DNA of 64,000 nt from SHXR01 sp046160305 (GTDB taxonomy: Bacteria; Pseudomonadota; Gammaproteobacteria; Burkholderiales; SG8-39), in NCBI GenBank assembly GCA_046160305.1, contig JBJXGX010000041.1:1-64000 (forward strand). The letters are read 5' to 3'. The first letter of the stretch is position 1. The number at the start of each line of letters is the position of its first letter. A model generated the notes under the pieces. That model worked only from the letters and a program-made list of their open reading frames with translations, searched no databases and had not been told where the DNA came from. The translations under genes were made by a program, and so were the position numbers. Positions 8,328-16,761 of the stretch are shown here, one piece after another.

Positions 8328-9155
8328 CTACATCGTGCCAGACTCCTCGCGCACGCGGTGCGTGACGTGCCACGGGATCAACAACGCTTCGAGAAACTCG
8401 ACGGCGTAGAAGAAGATCAAACCGATGAATGTCAGCGCAAAGAGCGTCGCGAACATCAGCGCCGTTTCGAGATTGGAATTGGTCACGAGCAAGAGGTAGC
8501 CCAACCCCTTATCGGCGCCGACAAACTCACCGACCACGGCGCCGGCCACCGCGAGCGTCGCCGCCACTTTGAGACCGCTAAAGAGGTACGGCAGGCTGGT
8601 CGGCAACCGAAAGCGAGAGAACACCTGCATCTTGCTCGCGCCCATCGAGCGCGCCAGGTCGTTCATCTCGGTGGACATCGAGCGCAATCCGACGGCGGCG
8701 TCGATCACGATCGGGAAGAACGAGATCAGGAACGCAACGAGCACCTTCGGCAGCGCGCCAACGCCGAACCAAACCAGAAACAGCGGGGCGACAGCGACCT
8801 TTGGTACGACTTGAAAGAACAACATCGTCGGCATGACGAATTTGTCAAAGCGCTGCGACGATGTGATCGCGATCGCCAGTGGAATCGCGATCACCGCCGC
8901 CAGCCCGTAGCCGAGCAGCATCTCGTACGTCGTGACCCACCCGTGGTACGCGAGCTTCGAGAAATTTTCTATGAAGGTCTCTACAATCACCGTCGGCGCC
9001 GGCAACAAATAGAGCGGCGGCTTGAAAATCTTCACGCCCAACTCCCAGACCGCGAGGAACGCGAGCACCCCGGCGAATGGGGTCAGCTTGGAGAGGATGA
9101 CGGCGACGATGCGCCGTTCAGGCTTGGTTGGTACTGCCACCAGGCTTGTGCTCAT
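8328..9155 (-). CDS. ABC transporter permease, SsuC/TauC-like
   Basis: About 275 aa inner-membrane protein with six predicted hydrophobic segments (for example LTPFAGVLAFLAVWELGV, LLGYGLAAVIAIPLAIAI, ALMFATLFALTFIGLIFF). The ATPase-coupling EAA-type loop is seen around MNDLARSMGASKMQVFSRFRLP. The start at 9155 (MSTSLVAV) leaves 13 bp after the preceding stop; an upstream in-frame start at 9212 would overlap the enzyme gene. It forms the membrane channel for the receptor and ATPase encoded next to it. Confidence 0.9.
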   Translation of the reverse strand: MSTSLVAVPTKPERRIVAVILSKLTPFAGVLAFLAVWELGVKIFKPPLYLLPAPTVIVETFIENFSKLAYHGWVTTYEMLLGYGLAAVIAIPLAIAITSSQRFDKFVMPTMLFFQVVPKVAVAPLFLVWFGVGALPKVLVAFLISFFPIVIDAAVGLRSMSTEMNDLARSMGASKMQVFSRFRLPTSLPYLFSGLKVAATLAVAGAVVGEFVGADKGLGYLLLVTNSNLETALMFATLFALTFIGLIFFYAVEFLEALLIPWHVTHRVREESGTM

Positions 9156-9168
9156 GATGCGGCCTCGA

Positions 9169-10293
9169 CTACGCCTGCACGACCAGGCACAGCGACGCTT
9201 CTGCGCGCCCATTGGCGATCACACCAAGGCCGGGCGTGGCAGGTAGCCGGACAATGTCGTCGACCGCGCGGAACTGCGCATCGATGGTGCCGCGACCTTC
9301 GATGTACTGCGGGCCGTTCAATGCGGCCGGTCGCGCGAGTCCCGCCCACGCGAAGAGGTGGACAGATGCCGCGAGCGACCAATCGGGATCGGTCAAGCCG
9401 GACGCAAAGAGCAACAAGCCGTTCTCATCGAGCAAGGTGACGATGCGCGACGCGTTCCACAGGCCGCCACACCGCGCGATTTTCATCGCGATGCCATCGA
9501 GCATACCAAGCGCGATGAACTCGGCCGTTTCGACCGGTGAGACGATGCCCTCATCCATCACGATCGGCAACGCGCCTTGACGTCGCAGCGCCTGGTAATC
9601 GCGAAGGCGATTCGGCGGCAACGGCGACTCGATCGCCTCGAATCCGGCGTCCGCCAACTTGGGTGCCATGGCAAGCGCGGTGTCGAGGTCGTAGCTCGTA
9701 TTCGCATCCGCCCAGTGAAATCCTGAGGGCGCGAACGCGCGCACCAGACGCACAAGCTCATGGTCGTACTGCGGTGATTGCGGATGGCCGATCTTGACAT
9801 TGAAGCTCGAATAGCCAAGCGCCTTGCCCTGCGCGAGCAACGCTTCGGCACCCGCCAAGGTTGAGGATTGGACGGTCCAACTCAGCTGCACTTGATCTCG
9901 CTTCACGCCGCCGAGTAGATCAGCCACGCGTCGATTCGATTGCTTGCCCCACAGGTCGTAGCAGGCGAGATCAATCGCGGCCTTGGCGAGCGGTTGCCCG
10001 ATGGAGAAAGAGGGCCGGATGGCGTGATCCATCCGCGCGTGTACGTCTGCGAGATCGGACGGATCAGCACCCAGAATCGCGGTGGCGAGGTACTGCGTGA
10101 GCGTGGATTCGACGCTTTCGACGGTCTCATAGGTCCACGTTTCGACCGGCACCGACTGGCCCCAACCCTGGATGCCGTCTTCGTCCGTCAAGCGCACCAG
10201 CACCGAAGGGCGTTTGCCGCCCTTGAAGAACTTGAAATCACCGACCAGCGCGTAGTCGAACCGACCGGCCTCGACGCGAACGATCTTGCTCAT
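9169..10293 (-). CDS. Mandelate racemase/muconate lactonizing enzyme family protein
   Basis: 374 aa enolase-superfamily enzyme. The N-terminal capping domain runs to about residue 130 and a TIM barrel follows. Putative catalytic features are the first lysine region SSFNVKIG, metal ligands in HWADANTSYD, EAIESPL and PIVMDEG, and the second lysine in GIAMKIARCGG. This K...D-E-E...K arrangement resembles the MLE subgroup (cycloisomerase, epimerase or o-succinylbenzoate synthase-like) more than the His-Asp racemases. It is the first gene of an operon with a complete ABC importer, which suggests the imported compound is its substrate or that of its product pathway. Specificity is unknown. Confidence 0.88.
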   Translation of the reverse strand: MSKIVRVEAGRFDYALVGDFKFFKGGKRPSVLVRLTDEDGIQGWGQSVPVETWTYETVESVESTLTQYLATAILGADPSDLADVHARMDHAIRPSFSIGQPLAKAAIDLACYDLWGKQSNRRVADLLGGVKRDQVQLSWTVQSSTLAGAEALLAQGKALGYSSFNVKIGHPQSPQYDHELVRLVRAFAPSGFHWADANTSYDLDTALAMAPKLADAGFEAIESPLPPNRLRDYQALRRQGALPIVMDEGIVSPVETAEFIALGMLDGIAMKIARCGGLWNASRIVTLLDENGLLLFASGLTDPDWSLAASVHLFAWAGLARPAALNGPQYIEGRGTIDAQFRAVDDIVRLPATPGLGVIANGRAEASLCLVVQA

Positions 10294-10452
10294 AGTGGTG
10301 CACCGCGCCTCTTGAGTGACCGGGCATTCTAGCCTTTGGTTCGGACGCTAAGGAGTTCGCTATGTCGAGTCCGATCCGGTACGACGCTCGTCATATCCAA
10401 TGCGCACTGAGTGCAGCCGCATGCACCGCGCTTTTCTTTGCCCAGCGCTTGC

Positions 10453-11913
10453 TCAATTCGCACTCAAGGGCCGGGCAACCTCTTCGAGCGGTTTGCGCTC
10501 GGCATCCACGCCATAGGCGAGCGCGATGATCGCGGCGATGAGCACGAGCACGGCGCCAATGCCGTAGCCCGCGAATATCGCGCCGCGACTTGCGGTCTCG
10601 ATCAGCATGCCAAACAAGGCCGGTGCGAAGAAGCCACCCACGCCGGTGCCGATCGCGTAGAAGAGCGAAATCGCGACGGCGCGCATCTCCAGTGGAAAGA
10701 TTTCGCTCGCGGTGAGATAAGCGGAGCTCGCGGCCGCGGAGGCGAGGAAGAAAATTGCGGACCACGCCAAGGTTTGCGTGACCGCATCGAGCCAACCCAT
10801 CATGAAGCCGTAACCGATCGCCGCCAGCCCCACGCCCGACAACGCATACGTCACCGCGATCATTATCCGGCGCCCGACCCGATCGAACAACGGGCCGAGC
10901 AGAAGCGGCCCCAGAAAGTTGCCAATCGCGAAGGGCAGGATGTAGAGGCCGACGCGCTCATCCGCGATGCCGTAGAAACGCGTGAGCACCAGCGCATAGG
11001 TGAAAAAGATCGCGTTGTAGAAGAAAGCCTGCGACACCATCAGGGCGAGGCACAGCACTGCGCGCCTGGGGTATTGGCGCAACAGGATGCGCGCGATCTC
11101 GCCGAAGGACGGTGACGGGCGCAGGCGCACCGCGAGCCGTTGGGTGACCGGCACGAGCGGCCCATGCTCACGTGCCACCTCCGCCTCGATACGCTGCAGC
11201 TCCGCCTCGGCACGATCAGCATGGCCGTGCAGCACCAGCCAGCGCGGACTCTCGGGAAGATTGCGGCGCACTATGAGAATCGCGACACTCAGCAGCGCGC
11301 CAAGGCCGAACGCGACCCGCCAGCCGATCTCGGGACCGAGCACATGCGGGTCGAGAAGCACCAGACTCAACGCCGCACCGAGCGCGGCGCCGACCCAGAA
11401 ACTCCCGTTGATGGCAAGGCTCACGCGCCCACGCACGCGGGCCGGAATGAGCTCGTCGATCGCAGAGTTGATCGCAGCGTACTCGCCACCGATACCGAAT
11501 CCCGTGACGAACCGGCATACGACGAACGACGTAAAGTCGAAGGTGAACGCAGTCGCCAGCGTCGCTACGAGATAGACCGCAAGCGTGATGAGGAACAGGC
11601 GCTTGCGGCCGAAGCGGTCAGCGAGGCGCCCGAAGAAGAGCGCGCCCAGCACCGCACCGCCGACATATGCCGAGCCCGACCAGCCGATTTGCGCTGCCGA
11701 AAGCCCGAGCGTATCGGGGCGCGCCAGCACGCCGCCAAGGGAACCCACGATGGTGACTTCCAGGCCATCGAGAATCCAAGTGATGCCAAGCGCAGCAACG
11801 ACGCGCCAGTGCCAGCGTGACCATGGGAGCGCATCGAGCCGCGCGGGAATGTCGGTGGTCAGGTCCGCACGATGCGCGCGTTGCTCCGGCGCCACGGGCG
11901 ATACAGGGACCAC
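10453..11913 (-). CDS. MFS transporter, SV2/metabolite:H+ symporter-like
   Basis: 486 aa, 12 transmembrane segments. MFS signatures are GRLADRFGRKRLF after TM2, RFVTGFGIGGEYAAINSAIDEL in TM4-5, and the second-half copy GPLFDRVGRRIM. The long central loop (about residues 225-275, charged, AERELQRIEAEVARE-like) is typical of the sugar/aromatic-acid symporters. The start is GTG at 11913, 3 bp after the stop of the mini-Bug fragment, so it may be co-transcribed with that remnant. It probably moves an organic acid; direction and substrate are not evident. Confidence 0.88.
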   Translation of the reverse strand: MVPVSPVAPEQRAHRADLTTDIPARLDALPWSRWHWRVVAALGITWILDGLEVTIVGSLGGVLARPDTLGLSAAQIGWSGSAYVGGAVLGALFFGRLADRFGRKRLFLITLAVYLVATLATAFTFDFTSFVVCRFVTGFGIGGEYAAINSAIDELIPARVRGRVSLAINGSFWVGAALGAALSLVLLDPHVLGPEIGWRVAFGLGALLSVAILIVRRNLPESPRWLVLHGHADRAEAELQRIEAEVAREHGPLVPVTQRLAVRLRPSPSFGEIARILLRQYPRRAVLCLALMVSQAFFYNAIFFTYALVLTRFYGIADERVGLYILPFAIGNFLGPLLLGPLFDRVGRRIMIAVTYALSGVGLAAIGYGFMMGWLDAVTQTLAWSAIFFLASAAASSAYLTASEIFPLEMRAVAISLFYAIGTGVGGFFAPALFGMLIETASRGAIFAGYGIGAVLVLIAAIIALAYGVDAERKPLEEVARPLSAN

Positions 11914-11916
11914 GCT

Positions 11917-12276
11917 TCAATCGACTTTCACACCGGAGTCGCGCACCACTTGGCCCAACTTGGCGATATCGGATGCGATCAAGGCGGCGAAGTTGCTGAA
12001 GGACGCGGTGTAGCCGTCGGCCGGCGCCCGCTTGGCAATCTCGGCGGTGACGACACCCTCCGCGCCGGGCCGATTGTCGACCAGCACGCTTTGCCCGGTG
12101 CTCTCCGGGATTTTCTGTGCGACGGCGCGCGCGACCGGATCGGTCACCCCACCCGGCGGAAAGGGCACGATGATCGTGATCGGTCGGACCGGAAAATTCT
12201 GCGCCGATGCCAAGGTTGCCCATGCACGCAGAAGTGCCGCCAGGATCGAAGCGGGACTCGTTCCAGGATGCAGCAT
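11917..12276 (-). pseudogene. Bug-family protein with large in-frame internal deletion (mini-Bug)
   Basis: 119 aa instead of about 320. The N-terminal third is normal: signal peptide ending ATLASAQ, VPFPPGGVTDPVARAVA, VDNRPGAEGVVTAE, PADGYT. It then jumps directly to the extreme C-terminal tail FAALIASDIAKLGQVV...KVD. Roughly 190 residues, including most ligand contacts and the second lobe, are gone without loss of frame. A good AAGGAG site precedes the ATG at 12276, so it could still be translated and exported. It is most likely a pseudogene by deletion; a functional short secreted product is a less likely alternative. Confidence 0.8.
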
Positions 12277-12506
12277 GGTTCGTCTCCTTGCTGGGTTGCA
12301 TTTGCCGTCATCGTAATACCGATCCCGAAGGCCAGCATGTTGGCGATCGCCTGGATCGCAAGAGCGCCATCGTGATCATGAAGTTCAAGCGCTCGCGGGT
12401 GGCAACTCCGGGCGCGTCGATCAAGTGTCTGAAGTCGGCTGTGCAGCGGCGACGTTCGCTGTGTAAACTAGCCATCCCTACCGGCGGCAACAACGAGGGG
12501 GGTTGC

Positions 12507-12686
12507 GTGGCGCAATACATTCCAAGCCCAAGAGACTGGGTGCGTGAGCAGGTCGAGCTTTATGCGCGTACCAATGGCGCGCAAGGCAACACGCTGCGTA
12601 GTACCGCGCTGCCCGTCATCATCGTCACCAACATCGGCAACAAGACGGGTGCGATTCGCAAAACAATACAGATGGAGCAGACATGA
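12507..12686 (+). pseudogene. Truncated deazaflavin-dependent nitroreductase (DDN-like) N-terminal stub
   Basis: 59 codons from a GTG. The sequence AQYIPSPRDWVREQVELY, then NTLRSTALPVIIVTNIG and NKTGAIRKT follows the N-terminal half of the F420/FMN-binding DDN family, whose members are about 140-150 aa. The flavin-binding remainder is absent: the frame ends at a TGA that overlaps the ATG of the following receptor gene. It is probably a deletion remnant; translational coupling to the receptor may be accidental. Family recognition is by eye and moderate. Confidence 0.45.
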
Positions 12687-13684
12687 AGTTACGAAAAGTA
12701 CTGTTCGGTGCCGCAGCGATTGCACTTCTAGCAAGTGGCGCGGCGAACGCCCAGATGACCAAGGCCACGATCAACATCTTCGCGGTGGACAATGCGCTCA
12801 CCGTCTGGATCGCGAAGGACAAGGGTCTCTTTGCCAAAGAGGGGCTCGATATGGATATCTTCAATACGCCATCATCGGGCGTGCAGATGCAGGGTCTGGC
12901 CGATGGCCGATTCCAGTTCGTCGAAACCGCGCTCGACAACATCATCGCGTATCAGGAGGGGCAAGGCACCGCGCCGCTCTCACGCTCGCCCGACTTTTTC
13001 GTCTTCATGGGTGTCTCGCAGATCGAGTTGCCGCTGATCACGCTGCCCGAGATCAAGTCCTACGCCGATCTGAAGGGAAAAACGCTTTCCGTCGATTCCT
13101 TCTCCACTGGGTTCGCGTTCGTATTGCGGAAGATGCTGGAGAAGAACGGTCTCGGTCTTGACGACTACAAGTTCGAAGCCGTCGGTGGCACCCCGGTGCG
13201 CTGGGCCGCGCTGAAAGAACGCAAACACGCTGGGACACTTTCCGCGCTTGCATTCGTGCCGGAAGCGCGTGCCCTCGGGTTCACGCATCTTGGCAATTCG
13301 CTCGATGTGTTGGGTCGCTATCAAGGCCTCGTGACGGGCGCGAGCCGCGCGTGGGCGGCGCAGAATGAGAAGGCCGTGATCGGATTCATCCGCGCGCGTC
13401 TGGCGGCGATCGACTGGCTCTACGATCCTGCGAATCGGGACGAGGCAGTGAAGATTCTGCTCAAGTACTTGCCGAACATCCCGCCAGCCGCGGCACCCAA
13501 GATTGTCGCGGACCTCACCACAGAGAAGCTTGGCTACTTCCGGCGCGGCGAGATCGATCCCGTTGGGACGAAGGTGGTGCTGGATTTGCGCAGCCAGTAC
13601 GGCATCCCGCAAAAGACGCTTACGGATCCGTCGAAGTACATCGATACGAAGTATCTGAACGAGGCACTGAAGGGGAGAAGGTAG
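12683..13684 (+). CDS. ABC transporter substrate-binding protein, NMT1/SsuA-like, orphan
   Basis: 333 aa with a signal peptide (LFGAAAIALLASGAANAQ). The mature start MTKATINIFAVDNALTVWIAKDKGLFAKEGLDMDI is typical of this receptor family. No permease or ATPase gene is adjacent: upstream is the nitroreductase stub (4-bp overlap), downstream a convergent Bug gene. It may use membrane components encoded elsewhere, or be the survivor of a rearranged operon. The ligand is unknown. Confidence 0.85.
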   Translation: MKLRKVLFGAAAIALLASGAANAQMTKATINIFAVDNALTVWIAKDKGLFAKEGLDMDIFNTPSSGVQMQGLADGRFQFVETALDNIIAYQEGQGTAPLSRSPDFFVFMGVSQIELPLITLPEIKSYADLKGKTLSVDSFSTGFAFVLRKMLEKNGLGLDDYKFEAVGGTPVRWAALKERKHAGTLSALAFVPEARALGFTHLGNSLDVLGRYQGLVTGASRAWAAQNEKAVIGFIRARLAAIDWLYDPANRDEAVKILLKYLPNIPPAAAPKIVADLTTEKLGYFRRGEIDPVGTKVVLDLRSQYGIPQKTLTDPSKYIDTKYLNEALKGRR

Positions 13685-13752
13685 GGAAGCTGTGCGGCGC
13701 GACCAGAGAAATGGTGGTCGGAATGATTGAGGAATCGCAAGATGTGCGAAGG

Positions 13753-14715
13753 TCACTCCATCTTGATGTTGGCGGCCTTGATGACCGGCCACCATTTCTC
13801 GATCTCGGCCTTGTGGAATGCCGCCAGACCTTCGGGCGCCTGCTGTTCCCACGACGCGATGTCGAGCCCGAGGTCGGAGAAGCGCGCCTTGACCGCCGGG
13901 TCCGCGAGCGCCTGCACCATCGCGGCGTTCAATCTGGCGACGACTTCCTTCGGCGTGCCGCGCGGGGCGAACAGCCCGAACCATCCTGACGCGTAGAGCC
14001 CGGGAATGCCGCTCTCCGCCGAGGTCGGCACGCCGGGCACCACCGGCGAACGCACCGGTGAAAGATTAGCGAGGATCTTCACCGCCCCGGCGCGCGCCTG
14101 TGGCAGCGTCACCGCGGCCTGCACCACCATCAGGTCCACCTGCTGGGCGAGCATGTCCTGCATCGCCGGTCCCGCGCCGCGGTAGGGAACGAACAGTACC
14201 TCTGTGCCGGTCGACTGCTGCATCAGGATCCCGGTGACCTTTGCCGCCGCGTTCTGCTCGACAAAGGTCGCCTTGCCCGGGTTGGCCTTCATGTAGGCGA
14301 CCAGGCCCTTCAAGTCATCCGCCGGGAATCCCTTGCGCGCGATGATCAACTGCGGGTTGACCGACATCAGCCCGATCGGCTCGAAGTCTTTCTGCAAGTC
14401 GAAGGTGAGGGGATAGATGATGCCCCCCACGTGCGTGTCCCACTGGCCGATGTCGATGGTGTAGCCGTCGGGTGCCGCACGCGCGACGCGGCCCACGCCG
14501 ATGGTGCCGCCGGCGCCGCCGACGTTCTCGATCACCACGGTCTGGCCGAGCGGCGTGCGCATGCGCTCGCCGATAATGCGTGCCGCCGTGTCCGTCGAGC
14601 CGCCCGGCGGGAAGGGCACGATGAGCGTGACAGGCCGCGAGGGATAAGCCGGCGCCTGCGCGTAAGCGAGCCCGGACAGCAGAGCGAGCGCAATCACCGC
14701 GACCAGTTTCTTCAT
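13753..14715 (-). CDS. Bug/TctC-family solute-binding protein (4)
   Basis: About 320 aa. The signal peptide is MKKLVAVIALALLSGLAYAQ; the start at 14715 is chosen for it (an upstream in-frame ATG at 14850 has none). Motifs are VPFPPGGSTDTAARII, IENVGGAGGTIGVG, APDGYTIDIGQWDTH, FVPYRGAGP and APRGTPKEVVARL. YRG replaces the usual YKG. The gene is isolated and convergent with the orphan ABC receptor at 12683. A 428-bp gene-free stretch lies upstream. Confidence 0.9.
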   Translation of the reverse strand: MKKLVAVIALALLSGLAYAQAPAYPSRPVTLIVPFPPGGSTDTAARIIGERMRTPLGQTVVIENVGGAGGTIGVGRVARAAPDGYTIDIGQWDTHVGGIIYPLTFDLQKDFEPIGLMSVNPQLIIARKGFPADDLKGLVAYMKANPGKATFVEQNAAAKVTGILMQQSTGTEVLFVPYRGAGPAMQDMLAQQVDLMVVQAAVTLPQARAGAVKILANLSPVRSPVVPGVPTSAESGIPGLYASGWFGLFAPRGTPKEVVARLNAAMVQALADPAVKARFSDLGLDIASWEQQAPEGLAAFHKAEIEKWWPVIKAANIKME

Positions 14716-15143
14716 GTCATGCTCCCGTCGAATCCCGATGAGTCGTTGTACACAAACTTGGGCCACAGCGCGTCCGCGGGCGGCGTGAAACGCCCGCACG
14801 CCGCGCCTGCGCGTGTTTGGCGAATGCGCCGTACGCCGTGAGAGGGTCAAGTCCAGCTAAGTACCATCTTTCCAACCAGATGCAAAGAGTCAGGCCTTGC
14901 CTTTTGTCTGCGCGGATGTCTCTTGCCTGCTCAGATGCGCGAGGCCGACAATCCGAGTTCCCGGGCCATGGTGCACATGCTCAGGGCGCCTTACGCGTGC
15001 GCACGGGTAGGCAAAAAGCAAGACATGACCACATCCTCACGTGACCCCATCCTCAGTGCGACCATCGGCAACGATACAGGCCGTCATACAGTCGCGCGTA
15101 CCACGGCCATTGGCTTCAATTCCGCATGAACCGCCGACGAGAC
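14716..15143. other. Intergenic stretch without a supported gene
   Basis: The segment between the Bug gene start and the end of the acetyltransferase gene has only short overlapping open frames with atypical composition (for example around 14920-15129) and no recognisable protein. It should contain the promoter of the Bug gene. It marks the left border of the accessory island. Confidence 0.5.
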
Positions 15144-15635
15144 CTATTTTGCGGAGCCACCGCCGCCGTCCACCACGATATCGAAGTGCAATACATCTTC
15201 GCGCGAACCCAGTTTTGTATACAGTGCAATCGCAGGCTCATCTTCAATACCCGTATCGGCTTGAACGAAAATCACATAGGCGCCACGGGTTGCCGCGATT
15301 TTCTTTAGCTCGCCGATCAATGCTGTCGCGATTCCTTTTCGCCTGTGCGCTTCGGCCACAGCCAGATCGTAGATGTAGATTTCGCTCCGCTCCTGCTCGA
15401 ACTTCCGCAGTTCGTAGGCCGCGATTCCACCCACCACCTCCTGGCCCTTCATCGCGGCAAGGGCGATAAAATAGTCGCTGCCGAGTAATTGGCGCGTATA
15501 GCCAGCACTGGGGCGCTTGGCGGCGTAGGTCTTGATCGCATTGAACGCCTTGCCGAACGTCGCCAAGAGACCATCCATTTTCGCCAGGTCGTCCGGCGTG
15601 AGCGGGCAAATGTCGTAACCGGCATCGATAGACAC
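15144..15635 (-). CDS. GNAT acetyltransferase of the AAC(3)-I (aminoglycoside 3-N-acetyltransferase) family
   Basis: 163 aa. The acetyl-CoA fold is obvious: [20 protein letters not shown] is nearly the AAC(3)-I signature ([20 protein letters not shown] in mobile gentamicin enzymes), followed by [17 protein letters not shown] near the end. The preferred start is GTG at 15635 with AGGAGG 5 nt upstream; an ATG at 15707 lacks such support. Mobile relatives acetylate gentamicin-type aminoglycosides. Here the gene is chromosomal, without integron att site or transposon, so it may be an ancestral or environmental homologue and resistance is not proven. Confidence 0.85.
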   Translation of the reverse strand: [163 protein letters not shown]

Positions 15636-15832
15636 AAGGACCTCCTGATCTCTATGCGTGGGCGACGATTGAATATTGACCGAGGGTGGGCACCTTTCTG
15701 GTTCCATTCGCCTGCTCTTCGGTGCCTTTGCGCACGGTGCCGTGTCCGTCGTTGACTCTTCTGCGCGTTAGGTTCTTAGCTCTACTGAAAACGTCATCGC
15801 ATTCTTATCTGGAGAAGCACTGGATAAGCGTC

Positions 15833-15852
15833 TTCCCCGCGAAGGCGGGGAA
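15833..15852. repeat. Short perfect palindrome of the TTCCCCGCGAAGGCGGGGAA type
   Basis: An 8-bp stem with a GAAG loop. Next to it (15871-15881) is CTGGATTCCCG, a companion motif often seen with this palindrome in proteobacterial intergenic DNA. It lies between two minus-strand genes and could stabilise or terminate the DGPF transcript. Only one copy was seen in this window. Confidence 0.6.
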
Positions 15853-15924
15853 CCAGTTTCCTTGGAAAACCCTGGATTCCCGTCTCCACGGAAATGACAT
15901 TTTGGGGACTCATTCAGTGTTTCC

Positions 15925-16299
15925 TTACCTTACGTTGCCCTGGCGCGTGTCTGCCGAGCGCGCCACCATCTCCCGGATCGGCCGGACTGGCCGCACTTCA
16001 ACGCAGCCCACCCGTGCCGGCGGGATTTTGGCGGCGAGTTGAATCGCTTCGTTCAAGTCGCGCGCCTCGATCATGTAGAAACCGGCAAGCTGCTCTTTGG
16101 TTTCGGCGAACGGCCCGTCGGTGACCGCGAGCTTTCCGTTTCTGACCCGTACCGTGCTGGCGCTGCGCACAGATTGGAGCGCCTCTGAGGCTAGACACTG
16201 CCCGCTCTTGCGTATCGAAGTATCGAATTTCACGCAATCTTCGTCGGGCACTTCATTCAGCAGGTTCTCGTCGAGGTACACCAGGCAAAGATAATTCAT
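15925..16299 (-). CDS. YCII-related (DGPF-domain) protein (1)
   Basis: About 124 aa ferredoxin-like fold protein. The naming motif is TDGPFAETKEQLAGFYMIEA. The start at 16299 (MNYLCLVYLDE) is supported by homology to the next gene; an upstream ATG at 16338 is less likely. YCII/DGPF proteins are the typical partners of ECF sigma factors of the ECF42 type, one of which is encoded at 34092. Enzymatic activity is not established for the family. Confidence 0.85.
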   Translation of the reverse strand: MNYLCLVYLDENLLNEVPDEDCVKFDTSIRKSGQCLASEALQSVRSASTVRVRNGKLAVTDGPFAETKEQLAGFYMIEARDLNEAIQLAAKIPPARVGCVEVRPVRPIREMVARSADTRQGNVR

Positions 16300-16358
16300 T
16301 GTGCGCTCCGTTCGGTTCAGCGATAGGTTGGCAGACACCTGACTTGCCGGCTAGTCCC

Positions 16359-16742
16359 TCAGAATCCTTGGCGCTCGAAACCCAGCGCCAAAGTCTGGGC
16401 GTCCTCGGCAATCGGCCGTAATTCCACGCTGCCGTTTCGCGCCCCCGGAATTCGTGCCGCGACCTGGACGGCGTCGTCCAGGTCTTTCGCTTCGATCAAG
16501 TAGTAGCCGCCGAACTGTTCCTTCGTTTCCGCGAAGGGGCCGTCGGTGACGGTTACCTTGCCGCTGCGTACCCTCACGGTGGTGGCGCTGTCCACCGGCT
16601 TCAAGCGGTTGGCGCTCAGAAAGTGGCCAGATTGCTTGATCTGGCGAGTGAACTCGGCGTACTCATCATAGTGTTTTGCCGCGTCCGCGTCCGTCATCAT
16701 TTCCATGACCGTATCGGCGCAAATCATGCAGAGGTATTTCAT
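16359..16742 (-). CDS. YCII-related (DGPF-domain) protein (2)
   Basis: 127 aa. It starts MKYLCMICADT and carries VTDGPFAETKEQFGGYYLIEA, clearly paralogous to the downstream DGPF gene 59 bp away, so the pair looks like a tandem duplication that has diverged. Both lie in a long same-strand run of small detoxification-type genes. Confidence 0.87.
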   Translation of the reverse strand: MKYLCMICADTVMEMMTDADAAKHYDEYAEFTRQIKQSGHFLSANRLKPVDSATTVRVRSGKVTVTDGPFAETKEQFGGYYLIEAKDLDDAVQVAARIPGARNGSVELRPIAEDAQTLALGFERQGF

Positions 16743-16761
16743 CGCACTCTCCCGGCTCGCA

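Noticed and set aside
7692..9440. 582-codon open frame on the plus strand
   Set aside because: It lies antisense to the ABC receptor and permease genes, is rich in Arg/His/Gln with no recognisable motif, and is a GC-driven shadow frame.
10310..10450. Small plus-strand frame between the racemase and MFS genes (MSSPIRYDARHIQ...)
   Set aside because: No ribosome site of quality, no family, and it runs into the antisense of the MFS gene.
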